A DNA stretch of 16,774 nucleotides. Origin: an uncultured Bacilli bacterium. Its GTDB lineage: Bacteria > Bacillota_I > Bacilli_A > RF39 > UBA660. The notes beneath the pieces were generated by a model that worked only from the letters and a program-made list of their open reading frames with translations, made no database searches and had not been told where the DNA came from. The stretch lies in NCBI GenBank assembly GCA_947630435.1, contig CANRHO010000010.1, positions 1-16,774 of the forward strand, given 5' to 3'. The position numbers and the translations under genes were made by a program. Shown in pieces: positions 1 through 7,873 of the stretch (its first letter is position 1; every line of letters starts with the position of its first letter).

Positions 1-2436
1 AGAACTAAAGAACCAGGTTCAATTGGAGAACCATTATATTTAGACGTTTGTGCTTTATATCAAGATAAAGATGTTCGCCCATTAATTATTGGCGGAAGGT
101 ATGGTTTATCAAGTAAAAACACGGATGCTTCTTGTATAAAAGCGGTATTTGACTTTTTAGATGACCCAAATTGTTTTACTTCTTTTACGGTTGGGATAGA
201 AGATGACTTAACTAACAGAAGCATTAAAATACCTAATTATGAGATTAAACACAAAGGAACCAGGGAAATATTGGTTTATGGATATGGTTCTGATGGAATG
301 ATAACCGCATCAAAAGATATAATTACAATTATGGGAAATTACACGGATGCGTTTGTACAAGGATATTTCGAGTATGATTCAAAGAAGTCTGGTGGCGTAA
401 CAAGATCTCATCTTAGAATTGCTAAAGAAGAAATAAATAGACCATATTACGTTGAAAAAGCAAATCTACTTGTATGTACAAAAGATACATATTTATTACG
501 ATATGACATTTTAGATAAAATTAAAAATAATGGTACTTTTATTTTGGTTACTGATAAAAAGAATTCTGATTTGATAGAATTTTTACCTAATAAAGTAAAA
601 CAAATATTGATAGATAAAAACGTTAATTTTTATACAATAGATGCCTTTGATATAGCTAAAAGACATAATATTTTAAACAAGGTAAGCATGATTATGGAAA
701 CCGCTATGTTTAAAGTTGGAAACTTGGTTAATTATGATTTAATAATTAATAAAATAAGACAGCAAATAAAAAAGAAATTTAGTAAAAAAGGTAGTGAAAT
801 AGTTAATCGTAACTTAGATGCTATTAATGAGGTTGATAAGGCGTTAAATAAAGTAGAAATTAACATGACAATGTTATCAGAGAAAAAAAACTTTCAAAAT
901 AATTTAATAAATGATAAAGTAATGAAATATGTTTCTAATTTAGATGGAAATAAACTCTTGGTTAGCGATTTTGAAAATCACATAGATGGAAGTTTTTCTC
1001 CTTCAACTAGTAAATTTGAAAAAAGAAATATTGCCAACATGCTTCCTTGTTGGGATAAAGAAAAGTGCATTCAGTGCAACATGTGTTCTTTAGCATGTCC
1101 TCATGGGGTAATAAGACCGTTCGTTTTAACAAAAGAAGAGGCTAAAAAATATGATATAGAGAATAAGGTAGCTAAAGTACCAGGAAAAGATGATTTATAT
1201 TTTTACATGGGAATTTCATGGAAGGATTGTACTGGATGTGGAGTATGTCAAAGTGTTTGCCCAGCTAAAGGTAAAGCAATAATTATGAAAGATAAAAATG
1301 ATACTTTAAAGAAAGATGTATCAGTTATGTTTGAGGATGACTTAAATAAAAATTTATTTTCAAAATACTCCATTAAGGGCTCTCAATTTGAAAAACCTTT
1401 ATTTGAATTTTCTGGTGCTTGTGCTGGTTGTGGACAAACTCCGTACTTAAAACTATTAACTCAGATAATAGGTGATAGATTAGTAATTGCAAATGCAACC
1501 GGTTGTTCTTCAATATATGGGGCATCATTACCTTCAATGCCTTATAATGTTTCTTGGGCTAATTCTCTTTTTGAAGATAATGCAGAGTTTGGTCTTGGTA
1601 TAAAAATGGGAGATAAGGTTCAAAAGCAAAGAATAAAAAGCATTCTAGAAAAAAGTAATTTATCAGAAGAAAACAAAAGACTAGCAGATGAATGGTTATA
1701 TAATGACGAATCAACTGAAAAAGCGGCAAACTTGCTTCGACATTTCGATTTTAGTGAATCAATGAAAGCAGAACGTCTTAAAAAATACATAATGCCTAAG
1801 TCTGTATGGATAATAGGTGGTGATGGTTGGGCTTATGATATAGGTTATGATGGGGTAGACCATGTTTTATCAACGGGTGAAGATGTTAACATATTAGTTT
1901 TAGATACTGAAGTATATTCTAACACAGGCGGTCAAACATCTAAATCTACCAGAAGTGGTGCAACTGCTAAATTTTCATCCATTGGCAAAGAAGGAAAGAA
2001 AAAGGACTTAGCTAAAATGGCGCTTAATTATGATGACGTTTATGTTGCACAGATTAGTTTAGGTGCTAATATGCAGCAGGCAATTAACGCTATAAAAGAG
2101 GCAGAAAATCATAAAGGACCATCAATTATAATCGCTTATGCGCCATGCATAACCCATGGTATAAAAACCGGAATGCAAGACAGTATTTTGCAAGAGCGTT
2201 TAGCGGTAGAAAGCGGTTATTGGCCTTTATTTAGGTATAATCCTGAAACGGAAAAATTAATCTTAGATTATAAAAATCCTAACTTTGATAAATATGAAGA
2301 ATTTTTAAATAGAGAAAATAGATATGTAATGACTAAATTAGTTAATGAACAAAGGGCTAATAAATTATTTGATTTAAATAAACAGATGGCTAAGAAAAGA
2401 TTTAAATATTATAAAGAATTATCAGAAAAAGAGTAA
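1..2436 (+). CDS. nifJ: Pyruvate:ferredoxin (flavodoxin) oxidoreductase, 5'-truncated by window
   Basis: The frame is open from base 1 and 811 residues are visible. The family is about 1,170-1,190 residues, so roughly 360 N-terminal residues lie upstream. The enzyme oxidatively decarboxylates pyruvate to acetyl-CoA and CO2 and reduces ferredoxin or flavodoxin; it is cytosolic and central to anaerobic fermentation. The fragment opens with the conserved RTKEPGSIGEPLYLDV stretch. Two ferredoxin-type cysteine clusters follow (CIQCNMCSLACP from fragment residue 356, CTGCGVCQSVCP from 410). The third, proximal cluster uses CAGC at 474-477, Cys502 in ATGCSS and Cys716 in APCITHG. The thiamine-diphosphate/Mg site is GGDGWAYDIG near 606-615 together with YSNTGGQ. 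All key residues are present and no frameshift is seen. The stop codon lies inside the terminator stem. No ferredoxin or flavodoxin gene is in the window. Confidence 0.97.
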   Translation, partial: RTKEPGSIGEPLYLDVCALYQDKDVRPLIIGGRYGLSSKNTDASCIKAVFDFLDDPNCFTSFTVGIEDDLTNRSIKIPNYEIKHKGTREILVYGYGSDGMITASKDIITIMGNYTDAFVQGYFEYDSKKSGGVTRSHLRIAKEEINRPYYVEKANLLVCTKDTYLLRYDILDKIKNNGTFILVTDKKNSDLIEFLPNKVKQILIDKNVNFYTIDAFDIAKRHNILNKVSMIMETAMFKVGNLVNYDLIINKIRQQIKKKFSKKGSEIVNRNLDAINEVDKALNKVEINMTMLSEKKNFQNNLINDKVMKYVSNLDGNKLLVSDFENHIDGSFSPSTSKFEKRNIANMLPCWDKEKCIQCNMCSLACPHGVIRPFVLTKEEAKKYDIENKVAKVPGKDDLYFYMGISWKDCTGCGVCQSVCPAKGKAIIMKDKNDTLKKDVSVMFEDDLNKNLFSKYSIKGSQFEKPLFEFSGACAGCGQTPYLKLLTQIIGDRLVIANATGCSSIYGASLPSMPYNVSWANSLFEDNAEFGLGIKMGDKVQKQRIKSILEKSNLSEENKRLADEWLYNDESTEKAANLLRHFDFSESMKAERLKKYIMPKSVWIIGGDGWAYDIGYDGVDHVLSTGEDVNILVLDTEVYSNTGGQTSKSTRSGATAKFSSIGKEGKKKDLAKMALNYDDVYVAQISLGANMQQAINAIKEAENHKGPSIIIAYAPCITHGIKTGMQDSILQERLAVESGYWPLFRYNPETEKLILDYKNPNFDKYEEFLNRENRYVMTKLVNEQRANKLFDLNKQMAKKRFKYYKELSEKE

Positions 2437-2457
2437 TTGACAAGATTACTCTTTTTT
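2426..2457 (+). terminator. Rho-independent terminator of nifJ
   Basis: The perfect stem GAGTAAT/ATTACTC (2431-2437 and 2445-2451) has a 7-base loop and is followed by six T. The A-run before the stem can extend pairing with the T-tract. The nifJ stop codon (2434-2436) lies in the left arm. Confidence 0.85.
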
Positions 2458-2465
2458 GATAATAT
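2437..2465 (+). promoter_or_regulatory. Sigma-A promoter nested in the nifJ terminator
   Basis: A consensus -35 TTGACA (2437-2442) is separated by 17 bases from TAATAT (2460-2465). TG one base before the -10 makes it an extended -10. The -35 overlaps the last base of the left arm and the loop of the terminator hairpin. The predicted start near 2471 would give a short leader to the gene at 2492. Confidence 0.6.
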
Positions 2466-2491
2466 AACAGGCTATAAAAGGAGTGAAAAAT

Positions 2492-3202
2492 ATGTCTTTG
2501 ATAGAATTTAGTGATGATTTACGATATTCTTTATCCTTATATTCAAGTCATCTTCAAGATATAAAATTTAAATTATATGCTAATGATGGTAAAAAAATGA
2601 TAGTTACGTTTCCAAAGCTTTTCTTTTTAAGTTATATTGGAATCGGAGGTAAACATTGGGGGAAAAATGGTACAGAAACATATGAAATACCAGAAATTAG
2701 AAAAAATTTTTATTATAAACTTAAAGATTTAAAATTAGATGATTGTCAAATAAGCAGAATGAAAGAAGCTTGTAATAAAATTTCTAGTCTATCTACTTTT
2801 ACTTTGAACACCATTCATTCGATAATAGAAAACAATGGTGAAACATATTTAGTTTTAGCTTCTGATTTTGAGTTTCCTGTTATTAGACTAATGAAAAACA
2901 AGTATTATAATGAACATAATTTTGAAAATTATATGATAATTGATATTGATGGGAAAGAATTATTAGAAAAATTAATTAATGACAAAGATTCTTATAAAAC
3001 ATTTTTAAAAGGATCTGGATATAAAAATGATAAAGTTAATATAAAATATTGGTTAAATCCATATGATTTACAACAAAGAATAATTGATTTTGAAGATTTT
3101 AAATTTACTGATGAAGAGTGTAATCAAAGAAGTGATAATGACATAATTAGTGTTGAGCAGTACTATAATAGAACTCCTAGAATATTAAAAAAAATAAAAT
3201 AA
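2492..3202 (+). CDS. Conserved-looking hypothetical protein, function unknown
   Basis: I do not recognise this 236-residue protein. The ATG at 2492 is chosen because AAAGGAG (2477-2483) sits 8 bases before it; a GTG at 2483 overlaps that ribosome-binding site and is rejected. There is no signal peptide or membrane segment, so it should be cytoplasmic. The N-terminal half contains FPKLFFLSYIGIGGKHWGKN, an aromatic and glycine-rich stretch that could be a loop in a compact enzyme or binding fold. The middle is helical and charged, then comes a likely beta region (ETYLVLASDFEFPVI, MIIDIDG). The C-terminus is rich in D, E and K. No catalytic signature or cysteine cluster is evident. It is transcribed alone, from a promoter nested in the nifJ terminator to its own hairpin. 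Codon use matches its neighbours, so it is not obviously foreign. The reading frame is confident; the role is unknown. Confidence 0.8.
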   Translation: MSLIEFSDDLRYSLSLYSSHLQDIKFKLYANDGKKMIVTFPKLFFLSYIGIGGKHWGKNGTETYEIPEIRKNFYYKLKDLKLDDCQISRMKEACNKISSLSTFTLNTIHSIIENNGETYLVLASDFEFPVIRLMKNKYYNEHNFENYMIIDIDGKELLEKLINDKDSYKTFLKGSGYKNDKVNIKYWLNPYDLQQRIIDFEDFKFTDEECNQRSDNDIISVEQYYNRTPRILKKIK

Positions 3203-3210
3203 TTTCAAAT

Positions 3211-3240
3211 AAGATAAGTTTACATAAAACTTATTTTTCT
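3211..3240 (+). terminator. Rho-independent terminator of the hypothetical gene
   Basis: An 8-bp stem, ATAAGTTT (3214-3221) with AAACTTAT (3227-3234), has the loop ACATA and is followed by TTTTCTTTT. A further G-T and A-T pairs can extend the base of the stem. Confidence 0.75.
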
Positions 3241-3241
3241 T

Positions 3242-3269
3242 TTGCTTAAGATAGATAATAAGGTATAAT
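3242..3269 (+). promoter_or_regulatory. Probable promoter of the rRNA methyltransferase gene
   Basis: TTGCTT (3242-3247), a 16-base spacer and a perfect TATAAT (3264-3269). The -35 begins two bases after the preceding terminator. The leader before the GTG start would be only about 11 bases and consists essentially of the Shine-Dalgarno site. Confidence 0.5.
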
Positions 3270-3286
3270 TAAATTGGGGTGATAAA

Positions 3287-4555
3287 GTGATAGGTACTAT
3301 AAAAATAGATGAAATATATGAAACCACGGTAATTGGTTTAGAAAACGAATCAAAAGGTGTATGCAAAATAAATGGGATGGTTGTTTTTGTGCCAAAGGTT
3401 TTGATTGGTGAAAAGATAATGATAAGAATAACAGAAATAAAGAAAAACTTTGCTAGAGGTAAACTTGTTAGAATACTAGAACCATCTAAAAGTAGGATAC
3501 AATCCAGATGTCCTTATTATGAAGAATGTGGAGGATGTGATTTAAGACACCAAAATAATAATGAAAATTTAAAATTTAAAAAAGAAAAAGTTAAAAATGC
3601 TTTAAGTAGAATTGGGAAGATCAATGTCAAAGTAGATGATGTTATTTCATCTTCAAAAGAGGATAATTATAGAAATAAGGCTAGTTTTAAAGTGGAAAAT
3701 AACAGGATTGGTTTTTACGCAGAAGGAACTTATCAATTAATAGATATAGATAACTGCCTTTTAGTACAAAAGCAAATAAATGATTCATTACAAGTTATAA
3801 AAAGATATATATTGGACAATAAAAACGAAATTAAAACGGTAACAATAAAACATGGTAACGCACTTGATGAGGTATTAATAGATATATATTCTTTAGACAA
3901 TAAAGATATAAAAATATTGGATTATTTAACAACAAATATTAGTAATTTAAAAACTGTTATTTTTAATGATAAAGTTGTTTATGGTAATGGTTATATTAGT
4001 CAAATATTAAATGGGTTAATGTTTAATTGCTCTTCAAAATCTTTTTTTCAAGTAAATAGTGGCGTGGCAGAAAAGTTATATGAAGCAGCGGTAAACGTTT
4101 GTAAATTAAATAAAAATGATGTTGTATTAGATTTATATTGTGGTACTGGTACAATAACTTGCATAGTAGCAAGTCATGTAAAAAAAGTAATAGGAATTGA
4201 AATAGTAGAAGATGCGATTATTGATGCAGAGCAAAATGCAAAAATTAATAATATTAATAACGTTAAGTTTATATGCGGTGACGTAGCTAAAGAAGTATCA
4301 AAGATAAATGAAAATATAGATGTTATATTTGTTGATCCACCAAGAAAAGGAATCGATAGAAAAGCAATTGCAATAATTAAAAAATTATCTCCTAAAAAAA
4401 TAGTTTATATATCTTGTAACCCAGTTACCATGGCAAGGGATTTATCTTATTTAAATGATTTATATGACGTTAAAAAAGTTATTCCAGTAGATATGTTTGC
4501 TAATACAGCGCATGTTGAATGTATAAGTTTTCTTAAATTAAAGGAAATTGACTAA
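3287..4555 (+). CDS. rlmD: 23S rRNA (uracil-5-)-methyltransferase, RlmD/RlmCD type
   Basis: This 422-residue protein belongs to the TrmA/RumA m5U methyltransferase family and should use SAM to methylate C5 of uridine in 23S rRNA. Residues 1-65 form a TRAM-like RNA-binding domain. An iron-sulfur cluster is expected from Cys75, Cys81 and Cys84 (CPYYEECGGC) plus Cys157. The catalytic domain shows FFQVN (253-257), the SAM-binding LDLYCGTGT (281-289), DPPRKG (350-355), SCNP with the nucleophile Cys377, and the C-terminal HVE (409-411). The start is GTG with GGGGTGAT just upstream; no better ATG exists nearby. In Bacillus a single enzyme of this type modifies both U747 and U1939; which site is used here cannot be read from the sequence. 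It appears to be a single-gene unit, because the next gene has its own promoter 164 bases on. Confidence 0.93.
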   Translation: MIGTIKIDEIYETTVIGLENESKGVCKINGMVVFVPKVLIGEKIMIRITEIKKNFARGKLVRILEPSKSRIQSRCPYYEECGGCDLRHQNNNENLKFKKEKVKNALSRIGKINVKVDDVISSSKEDNYRNKASFKVENNRIGFYAEGTYQLIDIDNCLLVQKQINDSLQVIKRYILDNKNEIKTVTIKHGNALDEVLIDIYSLDNKDIKILDYLTTNISNLKTVIFNDKVVYGNGYISQILNGLMFNCSSKSFFQVNSGVAEKLYEAAVNVCKLNKNDVVLDLYCGTGTITCIVASHVKKVIGIEIVEDAIIDAEQNAKINNINNVKFICGDVAKEVSKINENIDVIFVDPPRKGIDRKAIAIIKKLSPKKIVYISCNPVTMARDLSYLNDLYDVKKVIPVDMFANTAHVECISFLKLKEID

Positions 4556-4683
4556 AACAATTAAAATAATAAATTATGTTTTTTGTTTGTTATTTTAAAA
4601 ATTTATGTTTCTTTGATAATACTTGTTGTAATATTAAAGAAAATTATATAAAAGTGAAAATATGATTTATATATTTAAAATGG

Positions 4684-4692
4684 TGTTATAAT
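4684..4692 (+). promoter_or_regulatory. Extended -10 promoter of the ucpA-like gene
   Basis: TGT followed by a perfect TATAAT (4687-4692) forms an extended -10. The -35 region (TGATTT near 4663) is weak. The predicted start is about 20 bases before the ATG, just ahead of AAAAGGAG (4705-4712). The rest of the 164-base gap is AT-rich with no clear terminator. Confidence 0.5.
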
Positions 4693-4719
4693 AATTATGA
4701 GAATAAAAGGAGAATAAAA

Positions 4720-5508
4720 ATGAAGTTAGAAGGTAAAACTGCCATTATAACAGGTGGTGCAATGGGTAATGGACTTGGAATTGTAAAGGTTTTCTTAAAG
4801 TATAAAGCAAGGGTTATAATTCTTGACTACGCGGATGAGATAGTTAAAACGATAAGTGACTTAAAATCTCAAGGATATGATGTAACTGGATATAAGGTAG
4901 ACATAAAAGACAACGAGATGGTTAAAGCGGTGGCTAAAGACATAGAAAATAAATTTGATAAGATAGATATACTTGTAAATAACGCTGGTATATGTATGTT
5001 AGAAAAGTTTGAAGACATGTCATTAGAACTAAGGGATAAGCATTTTGATATCAATATAAAAGGCACTTGGAACGTTACTAAATATATTTTACCTCTTATG
5101 AAAAAGGCATCTAAAGGGTCAATAATTAATTTATCCAGCGTAACTGGTGTTTCGGTTGCAGACGTTGGAGAAGTAGCTTATGCAACGACAAAAGCAGCTA
5201 TTTTAGGGTTTACCAAATCCCTTGCGATAGAATTAGTAAGTAATAACATAAGGGTAAACGCAATATTACCGGGTTACATTTTAACCCCAATGGTTGAAAA
5301 AATGGCAGTGGTATCTAACAAAGAAAATCCATCTGAAGTAATAGATGGTATAGCTGGTGCAATTCCAATGAAAAGATTAGGTAATACTATTGAAGTAGGT
5401 GAGCTAGCAGCGTTTTTAGCTTGCGATGAATCAAGCTATATTACTGGCCAAGGAATAGTAATAGATGGTGCATCAACTTTGCCTGAAACTTTAACCATGG
5501 GAGTTTAA
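4720..5508 (+). CDS. ucpA: UcpA-like short-chain dehydrogenase/reductase
   Basis: This is a 262-residue classical SDR with a Rossmann fold and cytosolic location. The cofactor loop is TGGAMGNG (11-18), followed by NNAG (87-90). The catalytic residues are Ser140, Tyr154 and Lys158 (YATTK). Asp36 ends the second beta strand, a position that usually favours NAD(H); this is inference. The sequence follows E. coli UcpA closely from memory: RVNAILPGYILTPM, GELAAFLACDESSYITGQ and the C-terminal STLPETLTMGV, beside STLPETVSVGI in UcpA. UcpA is linked to furfural tolerance, but its physiological substrate is not settled. The ATG follows AAAAGGAG by 7 bases. The gene is alone between an extended -10 promoter and a strong hairpin. 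A related sugar or polyol dehydrogenase is the main alternative. Confidence 0.82.
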   Translation: MKLEGKTAIITGGAMGNGLGIVKVFLKYKARVIILDYADEIVKTISDLKSQGYDVTGYKVDIKDNEMVKAVAKDIENKFDKIDILVNNAGICMLEKFEDMSLELRDKHFDINIKGTWNVTKYILPLMKKASKGSIINLSSVTGVSVADVGEVAYATTKAAILGFTKSLAIELVSNNIRVNAILPGYILTPMVEKMAVVSNKENPSEVIDGIAGAIPMKRLGNTIEVGELAAFLACDESSYITGQGIVIDGASTLPETLTMGV

Positions 5509-5533
5509 TATATAATAAAACAATATTAATAAT

Positions 5534-5566
5534 AAAGAAGGTAAAATAATATTTTACTTTCTTTTT
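5534..5566 (+). terminator. Rho-independent terminator of ucpA
   Basis: A long stem of about 14 pairs (5534-5547 with 5551-5564) contains one G-T wobble, a 3-base AAT loop and a T-rich right flank. Confidence 0.8.
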
Positions 5567-5615
5567 AACTCTTTTATTATATTTTTAATTTTTATATTGT
5601 ATTGTAAGATTTTAA

Positions 5616-5644
5616 TTGACTATATGAATATAATTTGATAGAAT
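5616..5644 (+). promoter_or_regulatory. Promoter of the marR-ABC exporter operon
   Basis: TTGACT (5616-5621), a 17-base spacer and TAGAAT (5639-5644), with TG one base before the -10. The predicted start is about 5651, inside the palindrome that follows. ATTGTAAG at 5601-5608, just upstream of the -35, is an inverted copy of CTTACAAT at 5661-5668. Confidence 0.65.
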
Positions 5645-5649
5645 TATTT

Positions 5650-5667
5650 TTGTTAGCTACCTTACAA
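5650..5667 (+). promoter_or_regulatory. Candidate MarR operator
   Basis: The 18-base near-palindrome TTGTTAGCTACCTTACAA has arms TTGTTAG and CTTACAA, 6 of 7 positions symmetric around CTAC. It covers the predicted transcription start and lies 16 bases before the repressor's own ATG. This is the usual place and shape for autorepression by a MarR dimer. Binding is inferred. Confidence 0.55.
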
Positions 5668-5683
5668 TATCAAGGAGAAAAAT

Positions 5684-6106
5684 ATGAAAGAAAGAAAAAT
5701 ATCATTTGAAATTAAAATTCTAGATAACATGATAGAAAGAAAAATATTCAAGGGTGTTGATAAAAGAAATTTAACTAATACCCAAACAAGAATATTGAAG
5801 TACTTGTTTAATAATAAAGATAAAGTTATTCATCAAAGTGATATTGAAAAAGAAATGTTATTAAGACGTTCTACTATATCTGGTATTTTGAATACTATGG
5901 AAAAGAATAACTTAATAAAAAGATCAAATTCAGAAGTTGATGCAAGAAAAAAGAAAATTGCATTAACTTCATATAGTTTGAATAAACATAAAGAGATAGA
6001 AAAAAAGATAGCTGATTTTGAAAAGAATTTACTTAAGGGGATTTCTATAAAAGAAAAACAAAACTTTATTAAAATAATTGATAAGTTAAAAGAAAATTTA
6101 AAATAA
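5684..6106 (+). CDS. MarR-family transcriptional regulator
   Basis: The protein has 140 residues, normal for MarR. The helix-turn-helix spans about residues 50-78 (HQSDIEKEMLLRRSTISGIL, then NTMEKNNLI). It is followed by the wing with the family's D-x-R pattern at Asp86-Arg88 and KKIALT. The flanking N- and C-terminal helices form the dimer interface. The ATG at 5684 has AAGGAG (5672-5677) at good spacing. It is the first gene of a three-gene operon, 15 bases ahead of the exporter. A palindrome sits over the predicted start of transcription. The likely job is to repress itself and the exporter until a ligand, such as a drug, bile compound or peptide, binds. The ligand cannot be inferred, and no redox cysteine is present. 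Confidence 0.86.
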   Translation: MKERKISFEIKILDNMIERKIFKGVDKRNLTNTQTRILKYLFNNKDKVIHQSDIEKEMLLRRSTISGILNTMEKNNLIKRSNSEVDARKKKIALTSYSLNKHKEIEKKIADFEKNLLKGISIKEKQNFIKIIDKLKENLK

Positions 6107-6121
6107 GAAAGGAAAGATATT

Positions 6122-7873
6122 ATGTTAAAGTTAATAAAAGAATTTAGAAAAAAAGATTTTATTTTAATTTTAATTTGTGTTTTTTTAATATTATTTCAAG
6201 TTTGGCTTGATTTAAAATTACCAGATTACATGAGTGAAATAACCAGGCTAGTACAAACACAAGGAACAAAAATAAGCAAAGTTTTAACGCAGGGTTCTTA
6301 TATGCTTTTATGTGCTTTTGGTTCTCTTATATCGGCTTTTTTAGTTGGATATTTAGTATCTTATATTTCAGCAACTTTTTCTAAAAGAACAAGGAAGACG
6401 CTATTTGAAAAAGTTCAGTCTTTTAGCATGGAAAAAATGAAAAAGTTTAGAACTAGTAGTTTAATTACTAGAACAACTAACGATATAACAAATATACAAA
6501 TGTTTATTGCAATGGGTCTTCAAATGCTTATTAAAGCACCAATTACCGCCGTTTGGGCAATTATTAAGATATTTGGTAAGGGATGGCAATGGAGCTTAGC
6601 AACTCTTGTCGCTGTTATTATTTTGCTTGTTGTTATAATATCTCTTATGATAACTGTCCTACCAAGGTTTAAAATAGTTCAAAAGCTAATTGATAACATA
6701 AACGGAATTACACGTGAAAATTTAAATGGCATTAGGGTAATAAGAGCGTTCAATTCAGAAAAATATCAAGAAGACAAGTTTGAAAAAGCCAATGATGATT
6801 TAACAAAAACCCAAACTTTTAATCAAAAAGTTATGTCTATTATGTCGCCATCGATGTATTTAATAATGAATTTTTTAACCCTTTGTATATACGTAATAGG
6901 AGCATTTTTAATAAATGGTGCGGGTATGTATGATAGATTAACAATATTTAGTAACATGGTTGTATTTTCTAGTTATGCAATGCAAGTTTTAATGTCATTT
7001 TTAATGCTTGCAATGATATTTATAATGTATCCAAGGGCAAGTGTGTCAGCAAGTCGTATAATTGAAGTATTAAATACAACTGAAATGATACAAGATGGTG
7101 ATTTTAATGGAGATAGTAAAACGTCTGGTGAAATAGAGTTTAAAAACGTATCATTTAAGTATCCGGACGCAGATGAATACGTTTTAAAAAACATATCTTT
7201 TAAAGCTAAAAAAGGTGATACTGTAGCTATAATTGGTTCTACTGGATCTGGTAAATCAACGATCGTAAATTTAATAATGAGGTTTTATGATGTAACTGAT
7301 GGGGAAATATTAATTGACGGTGTAAACATAAAAGATTATAAATTAGAAGCTTTACATGATAAGTTAGGTTATATACCACAACGTGCCGTTATGTTTGATG
7401 GATCTGTTAACTATAACATTGCTTATGGTAAAAATGAAATAGAAAAAGAGCAAATTAAAAAAGCTGCTAAAATCGCCCAGGCAAGTGATTTTATTAAAAA
7501 AATGCTAGATAAATATGAATCTAACGTTGCCGCGGGAGGTACTAACATATCTGGGGGTCAAAAACAAAGACTTGCAATTGCACGTGCTATTTTAAAAAAT
7601 CCAGAAATATTTGTATTTGATGATTCCTTTAGTGCGTTAGATTATAAAACAAATTATAAATTAAGAAAAGAACTAAAAGAAAATTTAAAAGAAGCAACCA
7701 ATATTATTGTTGCTCAAAGGGTAGGTACAATAATGAATGCTGATAGTATAGTTGTATTAGATAAAGGAAAGGTAGTTGGGTTAGGAAAACATAAAGACTT
7801 ACTTAAAAAATGTAAGGTTTATGAAGAGATTGCTTTATCACAAGTTACCAGAAAGGAGCTAGAAAATGAATAA
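6122..7873 (+). CDS. ABC exporter half-transporter, degenerate-site subunit (BmrC/TM287-like)
   Basis: The protein has 583 residues: about six membrane helices in residues 10-305, then a nucleotide-binding domain from about 335. Walker A is GSTGSGKST (372-380) and the signature is ISGGQ (476-480). The catalytic Walker B glutamate is Asp501 (FVFDD) and the switch histidine is Gln532 (AQRVGT). These two changes mark the non-hydrolytic site of heterodimeric exporters; TM287 is the known precedent. The partner is the next gene, whose ATG overlaps this stop region by 8 bases, implying translational coupling. The length is close to BmrC of Bacillus. The complex should sit in the cell membrane and export drugs, lipids or peptides; the substrate is not readable. 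Expression is probably controlled by the MarR protein 15 bases upstream. Translation starts at ATG after AAAGGAAAG. Confidence 0.94.
   Translation: MLKLIKEFRKKDFILILICVFLILFQVWLDLKLPDYMSEITRLVQTQGTKISKVLTQGSYMLLCAFGSLISAFLVGYLVSYISATFSKRTRKTLFEKVQSFSMEKMKKFRTSSLITRTTNDITNIQMFIAMGLQMLIKAPITAVWAIIKIFGKGWQWSLATLVAVIILLVVIISLMITVLPRFKIVQKLIDNINGITRENLNGIRVIRAFNSEKYQEDKFEKANDDLTKTQTFNQKVMSIMSPSMYLIMNFLTLCIYVIGAFLINGAGMYDRLTIFSNMVVFSSYAMQVLMSFLMLAMIFIMYPRASVSASRIIEVLNTTEMIQDGDFNGDSKTSGEIEFKNVSFKYPDADEYVLKNISFKAKKGDTVAIIGSTGSGKSTIVNLIMRFYDVTDGEILIDGVNIKDYKLEALHDKLGYIPQRAVMFDGSVNYNIAYGKNEIEKEQIKKAAKIAQASDFIKKMLDKYESNVAAGGTNISGGQKQRLAIARAILKNPEIFVFDDSFSALDYKTNYKLRKELKENLKEATNIIVAQRVGTIMNADSIVVLDKGKVVGLGKHKDLLKKCKVYEEIALSQVTRKELENE

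Noticed and set aside
2483..2491. GTG start extending the hypothetical protein by three residues
   Set aside because: The GTG overlaps the AAAGGAG ribosome site that serves ATG 2492.
4561..4598. Inverted repeat TTAAAATAA/TTATTTTAA after the rRNA methyltransferase
   Set aside because: All A and T, with a 20-base loop and no T-tract after it; too weak to call a terminator.
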